The notes beneath the pieces were generated by a model, which was not told the DNA's origin, searched no databases, and saw only the letters and a list, made by a program, of their open reading frames with translations. This document shows, one piece after another, positions 36,449-45,342 of a stretch of 64,000 nt of DNA (the first letter of the stretch is position 1; each line of letters begins with the position of its first letter). Made by a program: the position numbers and the translations under genes. Source of the DNA: an uncultured Clostridia bacterium (GTDB taxonomy: Bacteria > Bacillota > Clostridia > TANB77 > CAG-508); NCBI GenBank assembly GCA_934167175.1, contig CAKPKF010000003.1:53674-117673 (forward strand), in the 5' to 3' direction.

Positions 36449-36631
36449 ATGAATTTAGAAAGAGTACATGCTTTATTAAATAGTAAAGAAAAGGTCGATA
36501 TTTTTTATAATGATAGACCTGTTTGGATTCAAGAAGTAAAAGACAACATAGCTAAAATTGGATTTATTGATAGTTTTCAAGAAAAAGATGTCTATATAGA
36601 AGATTTATATGAAAAAGATTTATATAATTAA
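36449..36631 (+). CDS. sspH: H-type small acid-soluble spore protein
   Basis: A 60-residue SASP of the SspH family: MNLERVHALLNSKEKVDIFY then NDRPVWIQEVKD, matching the family's V-x-Y-N-x-x-P-V-x-I-x-x-V core. It is a minor spore core protein made in the forespore under sigma-G in B. subtilis; I do not see an unambiguous sigma-G promoter. TTTGGAGGG precedes the ATG and a strong terminator follows. Another sign of a sporulating host. Confidence 0.88.
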   Translation: MNLERVHALLNSKEKVDIFYNDRPVWIQEVKDNIAKIGFIDSFQEKDVYIEDLYEKDLYN

Positions 36632-36635
36632 AGCA

Positions 36636-36666
36636 ATAAAAGGCGAACTAGATGTTCGCCTTTTAT
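36636..36666. terminator. Bidirectional terminator
   Basis: A 13-bp perfect stem with GGCGAAC core (36636-36648 with 36654-36666) and five-base loop, between sspH and the converging secF-like gene. Confidence 0.9.
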
Positions 36667-36684
36667 ATCACAATATTTGTAAAT

Positions 36685-37356
36685 TTATTTTTTTTGTTCT
36701 TCTTTTTCTTTTTTTATATTTTTTTCTAATCTATCCTCACATACTGATATAAATCCTACTAGTACTAACATAACTGCTAATACTGCTACCGGCACAGTTA
36801 TTGGGCAAATTGGTATTCTACACACTGCTATTATTGAAAAATAAACTGCCACTGTAAGTATTTCATATTTTATAAATTCAACCAATGTTTTAAATGAATC
36901 TATTTTTTTATACCTTACTAATATATATATAGAAATAAATATAAATGCAATTAAGCCTGGAGTTATATATTTTTTGCAAAGATCTCTACCTCTTGTATGT
37001 GGTTGTTGAACAATATTTAAATTGTCAACCTTTCTTTCTAACTCATATTTTTCATTTATTTTATCCACAAAACTTTGTTTTTGCTCATCTGTCACTTCTG
37101 TTGTTGTAACAGCTACTGTATCTTCGTATATTTCAACTTTTTGTAAAATAACTTTTTGTTTTCCAAAAACTTCATCAGTAATTTGTTTTATATCTTTGAT
37201 ATCAAATGATTTACCCAAATTTAGCTCCATTCTTGTATTATCTTGATATCTTAAGCTAAAATTAAATCCTACTGTTAGCATCATAATTATTCCAAATATT
37301 ATTATTAACAATGATACCCCATAAAATATTTTTTTTAAATCTGATATTTTTTTCAT
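36685..37356 (-). CDS. SecF-like protein, reduced
   Basis: A 223-residue protein downstream of the secD-like gene by 15 bases. It has an N-terminal helix (ISDLKKIFYGVSLLIIIFG), a periplasmic-type domain with LGKSFDIKDIKQITDEVFG reminiscent of SecF, then only three or four helices. The conserved SecF motif D-F-x-G-G-T is replaced by the sequence after GFNFSLRYQDN, and the C-terminal part that forms the proton path (six helices in E. coli SecF) is shortened. Probably a diverged SecDF partner that assists Sec export; assignment leans on the neighbour. AGGAGG precedes the start. Confidence 0.65.
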   Translation of the reverse strand: MKKISDLKKIFYGVSLLIIIFGIIMMLTVGFNFSLRYQDNTRMELNLGKSFDIKDIKQITDEVFGKQKVILQKVEIYEDTVAVTTTEVTDEQKQSFVDKINEKYELERKVDNLNIVQQPHTRGRDLCKKYITPGLIAFIFISIYILVRYKKIDSFKTLVEFIKYEILTVAVYFSIIAVCRIPICPITVPVAVLAVMLVLVGFISVCEDRLEKNIKKEKEEQKK

Positions 37357-37371
37357 ATATACCTCCTTCTG

Positions 37372-38757
37372 CTAATCCTGTTTTATTGAATTTATTAGTA
37401 ATGTTCTTGTAAATATTAAGTTATATATTATTGTAACTATTATTCCCCAAAATAATACCATTCCTAAACTTATAATTGGTTCCCAACTAGCAAAGCTAAA
37501 TGTAACTCCTATAATTCCAATAACAATCAATATGTTTATTAATCTAGAAAACTCTTTTTTATTATACTTTTTAAATGTTTCTTTATCTTTATATTCTTTT
37601 TGTGCAACATTAAATATATAAACATAATTTATTATTGCCATAGCAATTACTGCTATTATTCCCTCAATTGTAATTATTACGTTTGTATATCTAATTAATA
37701 ACAATATTGATGCTATAAGTCCAAGAAGAGATATCGCTCCCAATATTCCTTTTTCTTTACATTTTACCATTAACACTATTAGAGCTAACATTACGATTGC
37801 TACTAATACATATGTTGCTCTTTCTACTTTCTCTAATGTTATATCTGAGGCTATATATTCATTATTCTCTGGTTCATAAGTTAGTGGTAAGTTACCAAAT
37901 GCTAACACTGCAGATAAATTTTTAGCTTGTGTCACATATTTGTTTAATTTAGTACTATCTGTAGTTGCACTTCCTACAGATAACTGCAATATTCCGTTTG
38001 TGTTTGTTTCATCAAAGCTCATAGTTGTTAATTCTTGGTCATCAACTTCTAATCTTACTTTTTTAGTAGTTGTCGTTCCGTCTTCTGCTGTTGTTTTTAC
38101 ATATTTTTTAGTCATTTCTTCTAATTTTTTTGCTCCATCTTTTGTAAATTCTATTTGAATACCTACTGCTGTTCCATTAACTGTACCATTTGAATATACA
38201 ACCTTAGATGATTTTATATCATTGTTTGTTATTAACACAGTTTCATCTTCGTCATCTTTTATTTCAAATTTTCCAGTATTATATATTACTTGTATATTAC
38301 TATCAGTTTTATTATTTTCTTCCAACTGTATTAACATATTTCCATCTTGTTTTTTGTTTACCATATAATCTGTTACTTCCAAGAATTTTAACCTTTTTTC
38401 TATTATTTGCTTACTTTTTTCGTAGTTTTCGTTTGTTAATTTGTCATCCGCATTTACTGGTTCATCTGTTTTTGTATATTCTTTTTCTTTTAATTCATCA
38501 TCTGTCATTTCATTTTCTTCAGCATTTTTTGTGTCTTTTACTACATTGCCATCTTTGTCTTTTACTACTGTATTTTTTTCATCACTTACTTTAAGTTCTA
38601 ATACTCTACCACCTTTAAGATTCACTCCTAATATATAATCTGGAATCACATTAACCATTTCATTTTTATCTTGCACATATATACCAATAAAAGATACTAG
38701 GCATATTAATAATACTATAAATGATATTAATACATTTCTTAATTTTTTGCTTTGCAT
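37372..38757 (-). CDS. secD: SecD-like protein, reduced
   Basis: A 461-residue protein with an N-terminal helix, the diagnostic GVNLKGGRVLELKV (SecD D/N-LKGG), a Lys/Glu/Asp-rich insert (about 60-110), a P1-type extracellular domain (KQIIEKRLKFLEVTDYMV, LEENNKTDS, VGIQIEFTKDGAKKLEEMT) and six or so C-terminal helices (about 315-455). SecD with SecF uses ion flow to pull proteins across the membrane. Some hallmark transmembrane motifs of SecD seem absent, as in its partner. AGGAGG precedes the ATG. Confidence 0.8.
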   Translation of the reverse strand: MQSKKLRNVLISFIVLLICLVSFIGIYVQDKNEMVNVIPDYILGVNLKGGRVLELKVSDEKNTVVKDKDGNVVKDTKNAEENEMTDDELKEKEYTKTDEPVNADDKLTNENYEKSKQIIEKRLKFLEVTDYMVNKKQDGNMLIQLEENNKTDSNIQVIYNTGKFEIKDDEDETVLITNNDIKSSKVVYSNGTVNGTAVGIQIEFTKDGAKKLEEMTKKYVKTTAEDGTTTTKKVRLEVDDQELTTMSFDETNTNGILQLSVGSATTDSTKLNKYVTQAKNLSAVLAFGNLPLTYEPENNEYIASDITLEKVERATYVLVAIVMLALIVLMVKCKEKGILGAISLLGLIASILLLIRYTNVIITIEGIIAVIAMAIINYVYIFNVAQKEYKDKETFKKYNKKEFSRLINILIVIGIIGVTFSFASWEPIISLGMVLFWGIIVTIIYNLIFTRTLLINSIKQD

Positions 38758-38784
38758 ATTTCTTCCTCCTATTTTAGCTAATTA

Positions 38785-39444
38785 TTATAATAATTTTGTA
38801 TCGTTTATAATCAATTCAAACCATATTCTCAAATATTTTGCAGCATGTTTACTCATCATTGTTCTATCCATAAAAATTTCAAAATAATCTAATACAGGAC
38901 ATATCTCTGTATCTATTTTTAAATTTAATACGATTTTTCTTTTATCTGGATCTAAATCCAAAGATGCCTCTGTTACTGCATAATTAACTTTATCATGCTT
39001 ATCAAAAGTAGCTACATTTGTATTTACAACTCTATCTCTGTGAACATCTGATTTATCTGCAAGAATTAATGCTGCTGAAATATCACTAACAGCCGTTCCT
39101 GTTTGCTCATCATGATTTCCTATTGCCATAACTATTTCTATTAAATCATCCTCTGGCATCCCCATTTCTTTCAAAATGTTATACGCAAGTATTGCTCCTG
39201 TGTGTGCATGATCTACTCTATTAACGCAATTTCCTATATCATGCAAATAACCTGCAATTCTAGTTAATTCTATTCTTTCTTCAGGATATCCTAGTTTTTT
39301 TAATATATTTCCAGCTCTTTCTGAAACTATACTAATGTGCCTTATTGAATGCTCTGTATAGCCTAATACATTCAGTTGTTTTTGTGACCCTTTTACAAGT
39401 GCCAATACTTGTTTATTGTTTTTTACATCTTCTAACGTTATCAT
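38785..39444 (-). CDS. HD-domain phosphohydrolase
   Basis: A 219-residue HD-superfamily protein: YTEHSIRHISIVSERAGNIL, RIAGYLHDIGNCVNRVDHAH (metal-binding HD), IVMAIGNHDEQTG and LILADKSDVHRDRV provide the histidine/aspartate ligands. It is related to a common Firmicute family of unknown substrate, distinct from the 24716 HD gene. It lies 28 bases upstream of the secD-like gene, on the same strand. GGTGAAG precedes the ATG. Confidence 0.88.
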   Translation of the reverse strand: MITLEDVKNNKQVLALVKGSQKQLNVLGYTEHSIRHISIVSERAGNILKKLGYPEERIELTRIAGYLHDIGNCVNRVDHAHTGAILAYNILKEMGMPEDDLIEIVMAIGNHDEQTGTAVSDISAALILADKSDVHRDRVVNTNVATFDKHDKVNYAVTEASLDLDPDKRKIVLNLKIDTEICPVLDYFEIFMDRTMMSKHAAKYLRIWFELIINDTKLL

Positions 39445-39510
39445 TAAACTTCACCACTTTCATAATTCTTGTTTAATTTTATATTAAAATAATAAAATTT
39501 TCAACTAAAT

Positions 39511-39541
39511 TAAAAAAAATAGGGAGAAAAATCCTCCCTAA
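39511..39541 (-). terminator. Terminator after clpX
   Basis: An 8-bp G/C-containing stem (39520-39527 with 39532-39540) followed by an A-run on the plus strand (T-run on the minus strand), six bases after the clpX stop. Confidence 0.75.
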
Positions 39542-39547
39542 AATCTT

Positions 39548-40858
39548 TTATGCCGATTCATCGTTATTTTTTACTTCTACTCTCCTCTTTTTAGCAACTT
39601 TACCTTGCTCTTTTTCTCGTAAAATAACTATTGGTGGTTTTCCATCTTGTACAGTTTCTTTTGTGATTATACATTTTTCTATATTAGGATTTGAAGGAAT
39701 TTCAAACATTATATCTGTCATAATATTTTCTATAATAGAACGTAAACCTCTGGCTCCTGTATTTCTTTCTAGAGCTTTATTAACTATCGCTTCCAAAGCA
39801 TCTGGTTCAAAAGTCAATTCTACATTATCTAATTCAAACAATTTTTTATATTGTTTTACTAAAGCGTTCTTTGGTTTTGTAACTATTTGAATTAATGCAT
39901 CCTTATCTAATTCTTCTAATGTTGTTATTATAGGAAGTCTTCCTACAAATTCAGGTATTAAGCCGAATTTTAACAAATCTTGTGGTAATAAATTTTCATA
40001 TACCTTAGATTTATCTATTTCTTTTTGGCTTTCTATTTTTGCACCAAAACCTATAGCTTTTTTACCAATTCTATCATTTACTATTTTATCTATTCCCTCA
40101 AATGCACCTCCACAAATAAATAATATATTTTCTGTATTTATTTGTAAAAATTCTTGATGCGGATGCTTTCTTCCCCCTTGAGGTGGCACCGAAGCTACTG
40201 TTCCTTCCACTATTTTTAATAGTGCTTGTTGGACTCCTTCTCCACTAACGTCTCTAGTAATAGATGGATTTTCTGATTTTCTTGATATTTTATCTATTTC
40301 ATCTATATATATTATACCTTTTTCTGCACGTTTAATATCACCTTCAGCTGATTGTATTAGCTTTAACAATATATTTTCTACATCTTCTCCAACATATCCA
40401 GCTTCTGTAAGTGTTGTTGCATCTGCTATTGCAAACGGTACATTTAATATTTTAGCTAATGTTTGTGCTAATAATGTTTTACCTGAACCAGTTGGTCCTA
40501 ATAATAGTACATTACTCTTTTGAATTTCAACATCTCCAGTTTCATTTTCATTGTTAATTCTTTTATAATGATTATATACTGCTACTGACAATGTTTTTTT
40601 CGCTTTTTCTTGTCCTATAACATATTCATCAAGAGTTTTCTTTATTTGTTCTGGATTTGGTAACCCTCCATTTTCGCTGTTTGAATATTGAACTTGTTCT
40701 TCACTGTACATTTCATCCTCAATAATGTTTTTACAAATTCCAATACATTCATCACATATATATACTCCAGGTCCTGCAACTATCCTTTTAACATTCTCTT
40801 GAGTCTTACCACAAAATGAACACTTTACACTACCTTTTATATTATTATTTTTTGCCAT
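39548..40858 (-). CDS. clpX: ATP-dependent Clp protease ATP-binding subunit ClpX
   Basis: A 436-residue AAA+ unfoldase delivering substrates to ClpP. N-terminal C4 zinc-binding domain (CSFCGK and CDECIGIC), Walker A LLLGPTGSGKTLLAQTLA, GYVGEDVENIL pore-region motif, Walker B IIYIDEIDKI, RDVSGEGVQQALLKIVEGT, and the ClpP-binding loop region around IGFGAKIES. C-terminal sensor 2 NTGARGLRSIIE. A Lys/Arg-rich tail ends the protein. It lies 23 bases downstream of clpP with tig upstream, the standard tig-clpP-clpX order. Confidence 0.98.
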   Translation of the reverse strand: MAKNNNIKGSVKCSFCGKTQENVKRIVAGPGVYICDECIGICKNIIEDEMYSEEQVQYSNSENGGLPNPEQIKKTLDEYVIGQEKAKKTLSVAVYNHYKRINNENETGDVEIQKSNVLLLGPTGSGKTLLAQTLAKILNVPFAIADATTLTEAGYVGEDVENILLKLIQSAEGDIKRAEKGIIYIDEIDKISRKSENPSITRDVSGEGVQQALLKIVEGTVASVPPQGGRKHPHQEFLQINTENILFICGGAFEGIDKIVNDRIGKKAIGFGAKIESQKEIDKSKVYENLLPQDLLKFGLIPEFVGRLPIITTLEELDKDALIQIVTKPKNALVKQYKKLFELDNVELTFEPDALEAIVNKALERNTGARGLRSIIENIMTDIMFEIPSNPNIEKCIITKETVQDGKPPIVILREKEQGKVAKKRRVEVKNNDESA

Positions 40859-40881
40859 TATTACACTCCTTTTTATTTTTA

Positions 40882-41481
40882 CTATTGTCTTTTGTCTAAA
40901 ATACCATCTATTAATCCATATTTTAATGCTTCCTCTGCTGTTAAATAATTATCTCTCTCTGTATCTCTATTTATTACTTCTAATGGCTGACCAGTTCTTT
41001 CGCTTAATAATTTATTTAATTTTTCTCTTGTCTGTACCATATGATCTGCATGAATTTTTATTTCAGTTGTTTGACCTGATAGTCCTCCGCTAATTAGAGG
41101 TTGATGTATTAAAATCTCTGAATTTGGTGTAGCAAATCTTCTGCCTTTTTTTCCACATGCAAGAAGTACTGCTCCCATACTAGCTGCCATACCTATACAT
41201 ATTGTTGATACTGGGCATTTTATATAGTTCATTGTATCTACTATAGCTAAACCTGCTGTTATAACTCCTCCAGGGCTATTTATATATAAAGAAATTTCTT
41301 TATCTGGATCTTCTGATTCTAAGAATAATAATTGTGCTATTATTAAACTCGCTGTAGTTGGATTAACATCTTCCCCTAAAAATATTATTCTATCCTTTAA
41401 TAATCTTGAGAAAATATCATATGATCTTTCTCCTCTACTTGTTTGTTCTATTACGTATGGTACCAAACTGTTACTTATCAT
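40882..41481 (-). CDS. clpP: ATP-dependent Clp protease proteolytic subunit
   Basis: A 199-residue serine protease forming the ClpXP barrel. Catalytic triad motifs: GMAASMGAVLL (Ser), EILIHQPL (His) and the Asp in VINRDTERDNYLTAEEA. The frame reaches 41529 but the ATG at 41481 has AAGGAGG ten bases upstream and gives the family start SLVPYVIEQTSRGERSYDIF. Ninety bases separate it from tig, with a hairpin between. Confidence 0.98.
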   Translation of the reverse strand: MISNSLVPYVIEQTSRGERSYDIFSRLLKDRIIFLGEDVNPTTASLIIAQLLFLESEDPDKEISLYINSPGGVITAGLAIVDTMNYIKCPVSTICIGMAASMGAVLLACGKKGRRFATPNSEILIHQPLISGGLSGQTTEIKIHADHMVQTREKLNKLLSERTGQPLEVINRDTERDNYLTAEEALKYGLIDGILDKRQ

Positions 41482-41511
41482 TTTTTTATTTTCCTCCTTA
41501 AATTTAATTAG

Positions 41512-41564
41512 ATAAAAAGCTAGAGGCATATCATTGTTCTTCTAATACTTTCCCCTAGCTTTGT
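41512..41564 (-). terminator. Probable terminator or attenuator between tig and clpP
   Basis: An 11-bp stem with one mismatch (about 41516-41526 with 41552-41562), a long 25-base loop and a T-run on the minus strand. It would separate tig from clpXP expression. Confidence 0.6.
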
Positions 41565-41571
41565 GCTGTTA

Positions 41572-42855
41572 CTATTTTATTTTTGCATTATCTACAATTA
41601 ATTTTATAGCCTCTTCTGTTTTTATTGTTTCTTCTATGTATTTAACAAAGTTTTCGTTTTCTTTTAGTTCTTCTGCTTTTCTTCCATAAGCGTCCGCCAT
41701 TTCTTTTATTTTACTATTTACGGCTTCTTCTTGTGGTTCTATTTTTTCTTTTTTTATTATTTCTTCGATTATTAATCTATTTTTTACAGATGTATTAGCT
41801 TGTTCTTCATATTCTTTTCTAAATTCATCTCTTGTTTTTCCCATCATTTTTAAATATTGGTCTAGGTTTAGCCCTTGATACATAAGTCTTTGTTCAACTT
41901 CTTTAGTTATGTTGTCAATTTCTGTATCAATCATACCAGATGGAATTTCTACTTCAACAGCATCTGCAACTTTTTTGATTGCTTCTTCTTCTGTTTCGTA
42001 TTTTGCTCTTGTTTTATTTTCTTCTTCTAATTTTTCTTTTATGCTAGCTTTTAATTCTTTTAAAGTATCAAATTCACTAACATCCTTTGCAAATTCGTCA
42101 TCTAATTCTGGTAATTCTTTTTTCTTTATTTCATGTAATTTTACTTTGAATACAGCATCTTTTCCAGCTAAATCTTTTGAGAAATATTCTTCTGGGAATT
42201 TTACTTTTACATCTTTTTCTTCTTCTATTTTCATACCGATAATTTGGTCTTCAAATCCTGGAATAAATGTATTGCTTCCTATTACTAATTCGTGTCCCTC
42301 TGCTTTTCCACCTTCAAAAGGTACATCATCAACAAATCCTTCAAAATCAATTACTGTTGTATCTCCACTTTCAACTGGTCTATCTTCTATTGTTACTAAT
42401 CTTGAATTTTTATCTTGCATATGCCCTAATTCGTGTTGAATATCATCTTCAGATACATTATACTCAATTTTCTTGATTTGTATACCTTTATATTTTCCAA
42501 GTTTTACTTCTGGTTTAATTTGTACTACAGCTGTAAATATTAAATCTTGTCCTTTACCAATTTGTTTAATATCTATTTCTGGTTTACTTACTGCTTCTAT
42601 TTTATTTTCTTTTAGTTCTTCTTCATATATTGCAGGTACTACTTCGTTAAATGCATCTTCATAAAAAATTTCTGACCCATAATATTTTTCTATTATATTC
42701 ATTGGTGCTTTGCCTTTTCTAAATCCTGGGATATTAAAATATTTAGCTGTTTTTCCATATACTGTTTTAATAGCCTCATCAAATTTAGGTGCTTCTACTG
42801 TAAATTCTAATTTTAATTCGTTTTTGTTATCTGTATTTTCTACTTTAATACTCAT
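41572..42855 (-). CDS. tig: Trigger factor
   Basis: A 427-residue ribosome-bound chaperone/prolyl isomerase. The ribosome-binding signature FNIPGFRKGKAPMNIIEKYYG lies at about 38-58; the FKBP-like domain (about 160-245) reads VESGDTTVIDFEGFVDDVPF, GHELVIGSNTFIPGFEDQIIG; the helical C-terminal chaperone domain follows (LYQGLNLDQYLKMMGKT). AAAGGATG precedes the ATG. Complete and typical. Confidence 0.98.
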   Translation of the reverse strand: MSIKVENTDNKNELKLEFTVEAPKFDEAIKTVYGKTAKYFNIPGFRKGKAPMNIIEKYYGSEIFYEDAFNEVVPAIYEEELKENKIEAVSKPEIDIKQIGKGQDLIFTAVVQIKPEVKLGKYKGIQIKKIEYNVSEDDIQHELGHMQDKNSRLVTIEDRPVESGDTTVIDFEGFVDDVPFEGGKAEGHELVIGSNTFIPGFEDQIIGMKIEEEKDVKVKFPEEYFSKDLAGKDAVFKVKLHEIKKKELPELDDEFAKDVSEFDTLKELKASIKEKLEEENKTRAKYETEEEAIKKVADAVEVEIPSGMIDTEIDNITKEVEQRLMYQGLNLDQYLKMMGKTRDEFRKEYEEQANTSVKNRLIIEEIIKKEKIEPQEEAVNSKIKEMADAYGRKAEELKENENFVKYIEETIKTEEAIKLIVDNAKIK

Positions 42856-43025
42856 TTAATTCATCCTTTCATTTTATTGTGTTTTATAAATTAGCTTTTA
42901 TATTATATCATGTTATACATTTTTTGCAATACATTTTGCATTTTTTCTAGTATATTTATATGTTTTTTGTTAAATTTTTTGTTCGTTTTGTACTTTTATA
43001 TCACAATAAACAGATATTTTTAAAA

Positions 43026-43060
43026 TATATAACCTAGTAACTAAATTACTAGGTTATATA
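43026..43060 (-). terminator. Terminator after the DUF1292 gene
   Basis: A 15-bp perfect stem (43026-43040 with 43046-43060), five-base loop and T-run on the minus strand. Confidence 0.88.
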
Positions 43061-43070
43061 TTTTATTAAA

Positions 43071-43391
43071 TTAGTCCTCATCTATAAAGTTAAATTCATC
43101 TTTGAATTTTTCTTTGAATATTTCAAAAACTGCATTTAATATATCTTCATCGTCTATACTAACATATGATCCTTCTTCACTATCTTCTTCTGTATCCTCA
43201 ACTTTTAATATTACTACTTCATCTGAATCTTCATCCTCTGAAACAGGTAGTAATACAACATATTCTTCACCATCATATTCGATTAGATCTAAAAATTCGA
43301 AATTGATTTCGTTACCATCTTCATCGTTTAAAACTACTATATTATCTAGTTCTTCATTTAGATCTAATCCATTGTTTTCATCTTCTCCCAT
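43071..43391 (-). CDS. DUF1292 acidic protein
   Basis: A 106-residue, strongly acidic DUF1292 protein (YrzB type). Family core: IVVLNDEDGNEINFEFLDLI, EYVVLLPVSEDEDSDEVVIL and VFEIFKEKFKDEFNF. Function unknown. It follows ireB-ruvX in the same direction, the conserved Firmicute order (ireB, ruvX, DUF1292). An AAAGGAGC site lies 13 bases before the ATG, a little far. Confidence 0.92.
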   Translation of the reverse strand: MGEDENNGLDLNEELDNIVVLNDEDGNEINFEFLDLIEYDGEEYVVLLPVSEDEDSDEVVILKVEDTEEDSEEGSYVSIDDEDILNAVFEIFKEKFKDEFNFIDED

Positions 43392-43519
43392 AAGTACTTT
43401 TTAGCTCCTTTCATATTTTTATATATTATAATTGTATTTCTACAATTTTAATAACACTTATTTTAGTATTTCTTATTTTACATATGATATACTATTTTTT
43501 ATGACATTGCAATGACTTT

Positions 43520-43939
43520 TTAATTATTTTTTCTACCCATATAAATCTCTAATATATACACAGCAGATATTGTATCTACTATATTTTTCTTTTTTCTTTT
43601 GTTTACATTTAAAAAGTTCATTGTTTTATGTGCTGCAACTGTTGTTAATCTTTCATCAACACTAAAAATTTTTATATTTGGAAATTTGCACTTTAATTTA
43701 TGGATAAATTTATTAGTTACTTCTACTCTTTCCGAACTTCTTCCATCCATGTTTATAGGCATTCCTATAACAATTTCTGATATTTCATATTTCTTTACTA
43801 TCTCTTCTAATCTTCTTAACACAAGTTTGTCATTTCCATTATGATGAATAGTTTCTAGCCCCTGAGCTGTTATATTTAACGCATCCGATACAGCTAGTCC
43901 TACTCTACTGTCTCCATAATCTATTCCTAACACTCGCAT
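43520..43939 (-). CDS. ruvX: Putative pre-16S rRNA nuclease / Holliday junction resolvase-like protein
   Basis: A 139-residue YqgF-family protein with an RNase H-like fold: N-terminal LGIDYGDSRVGLAVSD with catalytic Asp, EIVIGMPINMDGRSSER and SVDERLTTVAAHKTM with further catalytic residues. It matures the 5' end of 16S rRNA in E. coli. It starts directly after the ireB stop with no gap, its binding site lying inside ireB. The C-terminus (KKKNIVDTISAVYILEIYM) is typical. Confidence 0.95.
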   Translation of the reverse strand: MRVLGIDYGDSRVGLAVSDALNITAQGLETIHHNGNDKLVLRRLEEIVKKYEISEIVIGMPINMDGRSSERVEVTNKFIHKLKCKFPNIKIFSVDERLTTVAAHKTMNFLNVNKRKKKNIVDTISAVYILEIYMGRKNN

Positions 43940-44197
43940 TTATTCATCATCTACATCTATATAATTTTTTACCATTTTTTCTAATAATTCATCTCTCTCA
44001 ATAAGTCTTATTTTATTTCTTGCATCATTATGACTAGTAATATATGTTGGATCTCCTGAAAGAATATATCCTACAATTTGGTTAACTGGATTATACCCCT
44101 TGTCTTCTAATGCTTGGTATACCTCTTTAAGTATTTCCTTAACCTTTAAATTTTTATCACTTTCTACTCTAAAATTCATTGTTTCGTCCATATTCAT
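43940..44197 (-). CDS. ireB: IreB family regulatory phosphoprotein
   Basis: An 85-residue IreB/DUF965 protein, in enterococci the substrate of the PASTA kinase IreK and a negative regulator of cephalosporin resistance. Family blocks: DETMNFRVESD near the N-terminus with the phosphorylatable Thr, VYQALEDKGYNPVNQIVGYI, LSGDPTYITSHNDARN and DELLEKMVKNYID. AAAGGAGG precedes the ATG. The cognate kinase and phosphatase are at 12578-15332. alaS, its usual upstream neighbour, is absent here and replaced by the GGDEF-like gene. Confidence 0.95.
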   Translation of the reverse strand: MNMDETMNFRVESDKNLKVKEILKEVYQALEDKGYNPVNQIVGYILSGDPTYITSHNDARNKIRLIERDELLEKMVKNYIDVDDE

Positions 44198-44211
44198 ATC
44201 AAATTCCTCCT

Positions 44212-45324
44212 TTATATATAATTTATATCGCTTTCATTTTTGTCAGCATTATTTAAATATTCTTCTAACTTTTTATTAATGCTCTCTATTGCTGTTCCCT
44301 TATAATATGTAGTTATTACAAAATTCAAAATTGGTCTAGCATATATTATATCTTCTTCGTCTTCATAGTCATCGTCTTCATCTAGATATTCATCTATAAA
44401 TTCTATTTTTAGTTCTTCTATTTTATTTTTCATATCCGCAACAAAATTTGCTACTCCATCTGTTTCTATTCCTGAAAATACTATAATAAATTTTGGTCCC
44501 ATATATCTTACAAAAATATATTCTTTAGAAATATTTTTTGATATATAATCTGCAACTTCTATTATCATTTCATTTCCAGTTTCTCTATTATATTTTTTAT
44601 TTACCTTCTCTATATTAGTTATTGTAAACATACATACAGTTGAAGTATCGTATTTATCAATAACCTTTTTACCTTCGCCATACAAATATTCTGCTGAATA
44701 TAATCCTGTAAACATGTCTTTTCTCACTATGTTTTCTATTGTTCTTTGATGCGCTACTGTTTTTAGAATTGATACTATATTGTCTTTAGCTACTTCAAGA
44801 ATTGTAGTATCTACATTATCAAAAGCATGTTGTTCATTGCTTTCAATTATCCAATATCCAATATATATATTATCTATATATAATGGAAAAAACATTGCAG
44901 ATTTTGCTCTTGCAAACTCTGACTTTTGATATGGTAATTTTTCTCTATCATTGTTTATCGTTATATATTTTGGGTTAGCCGTAGAAATACTATCTTTAAA
45001 AATTTCTTCTTTTTGAAGATTTTTTAATGTATCCCAATGTCTTTCATCTACGTTTGTCGCTCTTATTACATATTCTGCTCCGTCAAATACAACTATTGTA
45101 GAATATTTAATTTCAAAATTTTCTATAAGTATATCATTGATTTTATGAATTTTATAATCTACTGGTGTGCTCTCTCCTATTGTATTCATAAAATCTTGCA
45201 ATACGTTATATCCTGTTATTTTTTCGTTTAATTTTTTAAAACTCTCTACTTTTTTATGAATTATCATATCATAGATTAATAAAACTACTACAATAACTAC
45301 TAATATACAAACTATTACTAGCAC
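44212..45324 (-). CDS. Membrane-anchored GAF-like protein with degenerate GGDEF domain
   Basis: A 370-residue protein with one N-terminal helix (LVIVCILVVIVVVLLIYDMI), a GAF-like region (about 45-190: STIVVFDGAEYVIRA, FFPLYIDNIYIGYWIIES) and a GGDEF-fold domain (about 200-360) beginning RKDMFTGLYSAEYLYGEG. The active-site loop, normally GG[DE]EF, reads MGPKF in RYMGPKFIIVFSG, so diguanylate cyclase activity is unlikely; it may bind or sense instead. The GTG at 45324 has AGAGGTGA upstream. It lies 18 bases downstream of the MinD-like gene, and is probably part of that operon. Confidence 0.8.
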   Translation of the reverse strand: MLVIVCILVVIVVVLLIYDMIIHKKVESFKKLNEKITGYNVLQDFMNTIGESTPVDYKIHKINDILIENFEIKYSTIVVFDGAEYVIRATNVDERHWDTLKNLQKEEIFKDSISTANPKYITINNDREKLPYQKSEFARAKSAMFFPLYIDNIYIGYWIIESNEQHAFDNVDTTILEVAKDNIVSILKTVAHQRTIENIVRKDMFTGLYSAEYLYGEGKKVIDKYDTSTVCMFTITNIEKVNKKYNRETGNEMIIEVADYISKNISKEYIFVRYMGPKFIIVFSGIETDGVANFVADMKNKIEELKIEFIDEYLDEDDDYEDEEDIIYARPILNFVITTYYKGTAIESINKKLEEYLNNADKNESDINYI

Positions 45325-45342
45325 ATTCTCACCTCTATTAAT

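Noticed and set aside
44212..45324. Active diguanylate cyclase
   Set aside because: The active-site loop reads MGPKF and lacks the metal- and substrate-binding residues of GG[DE]EF.
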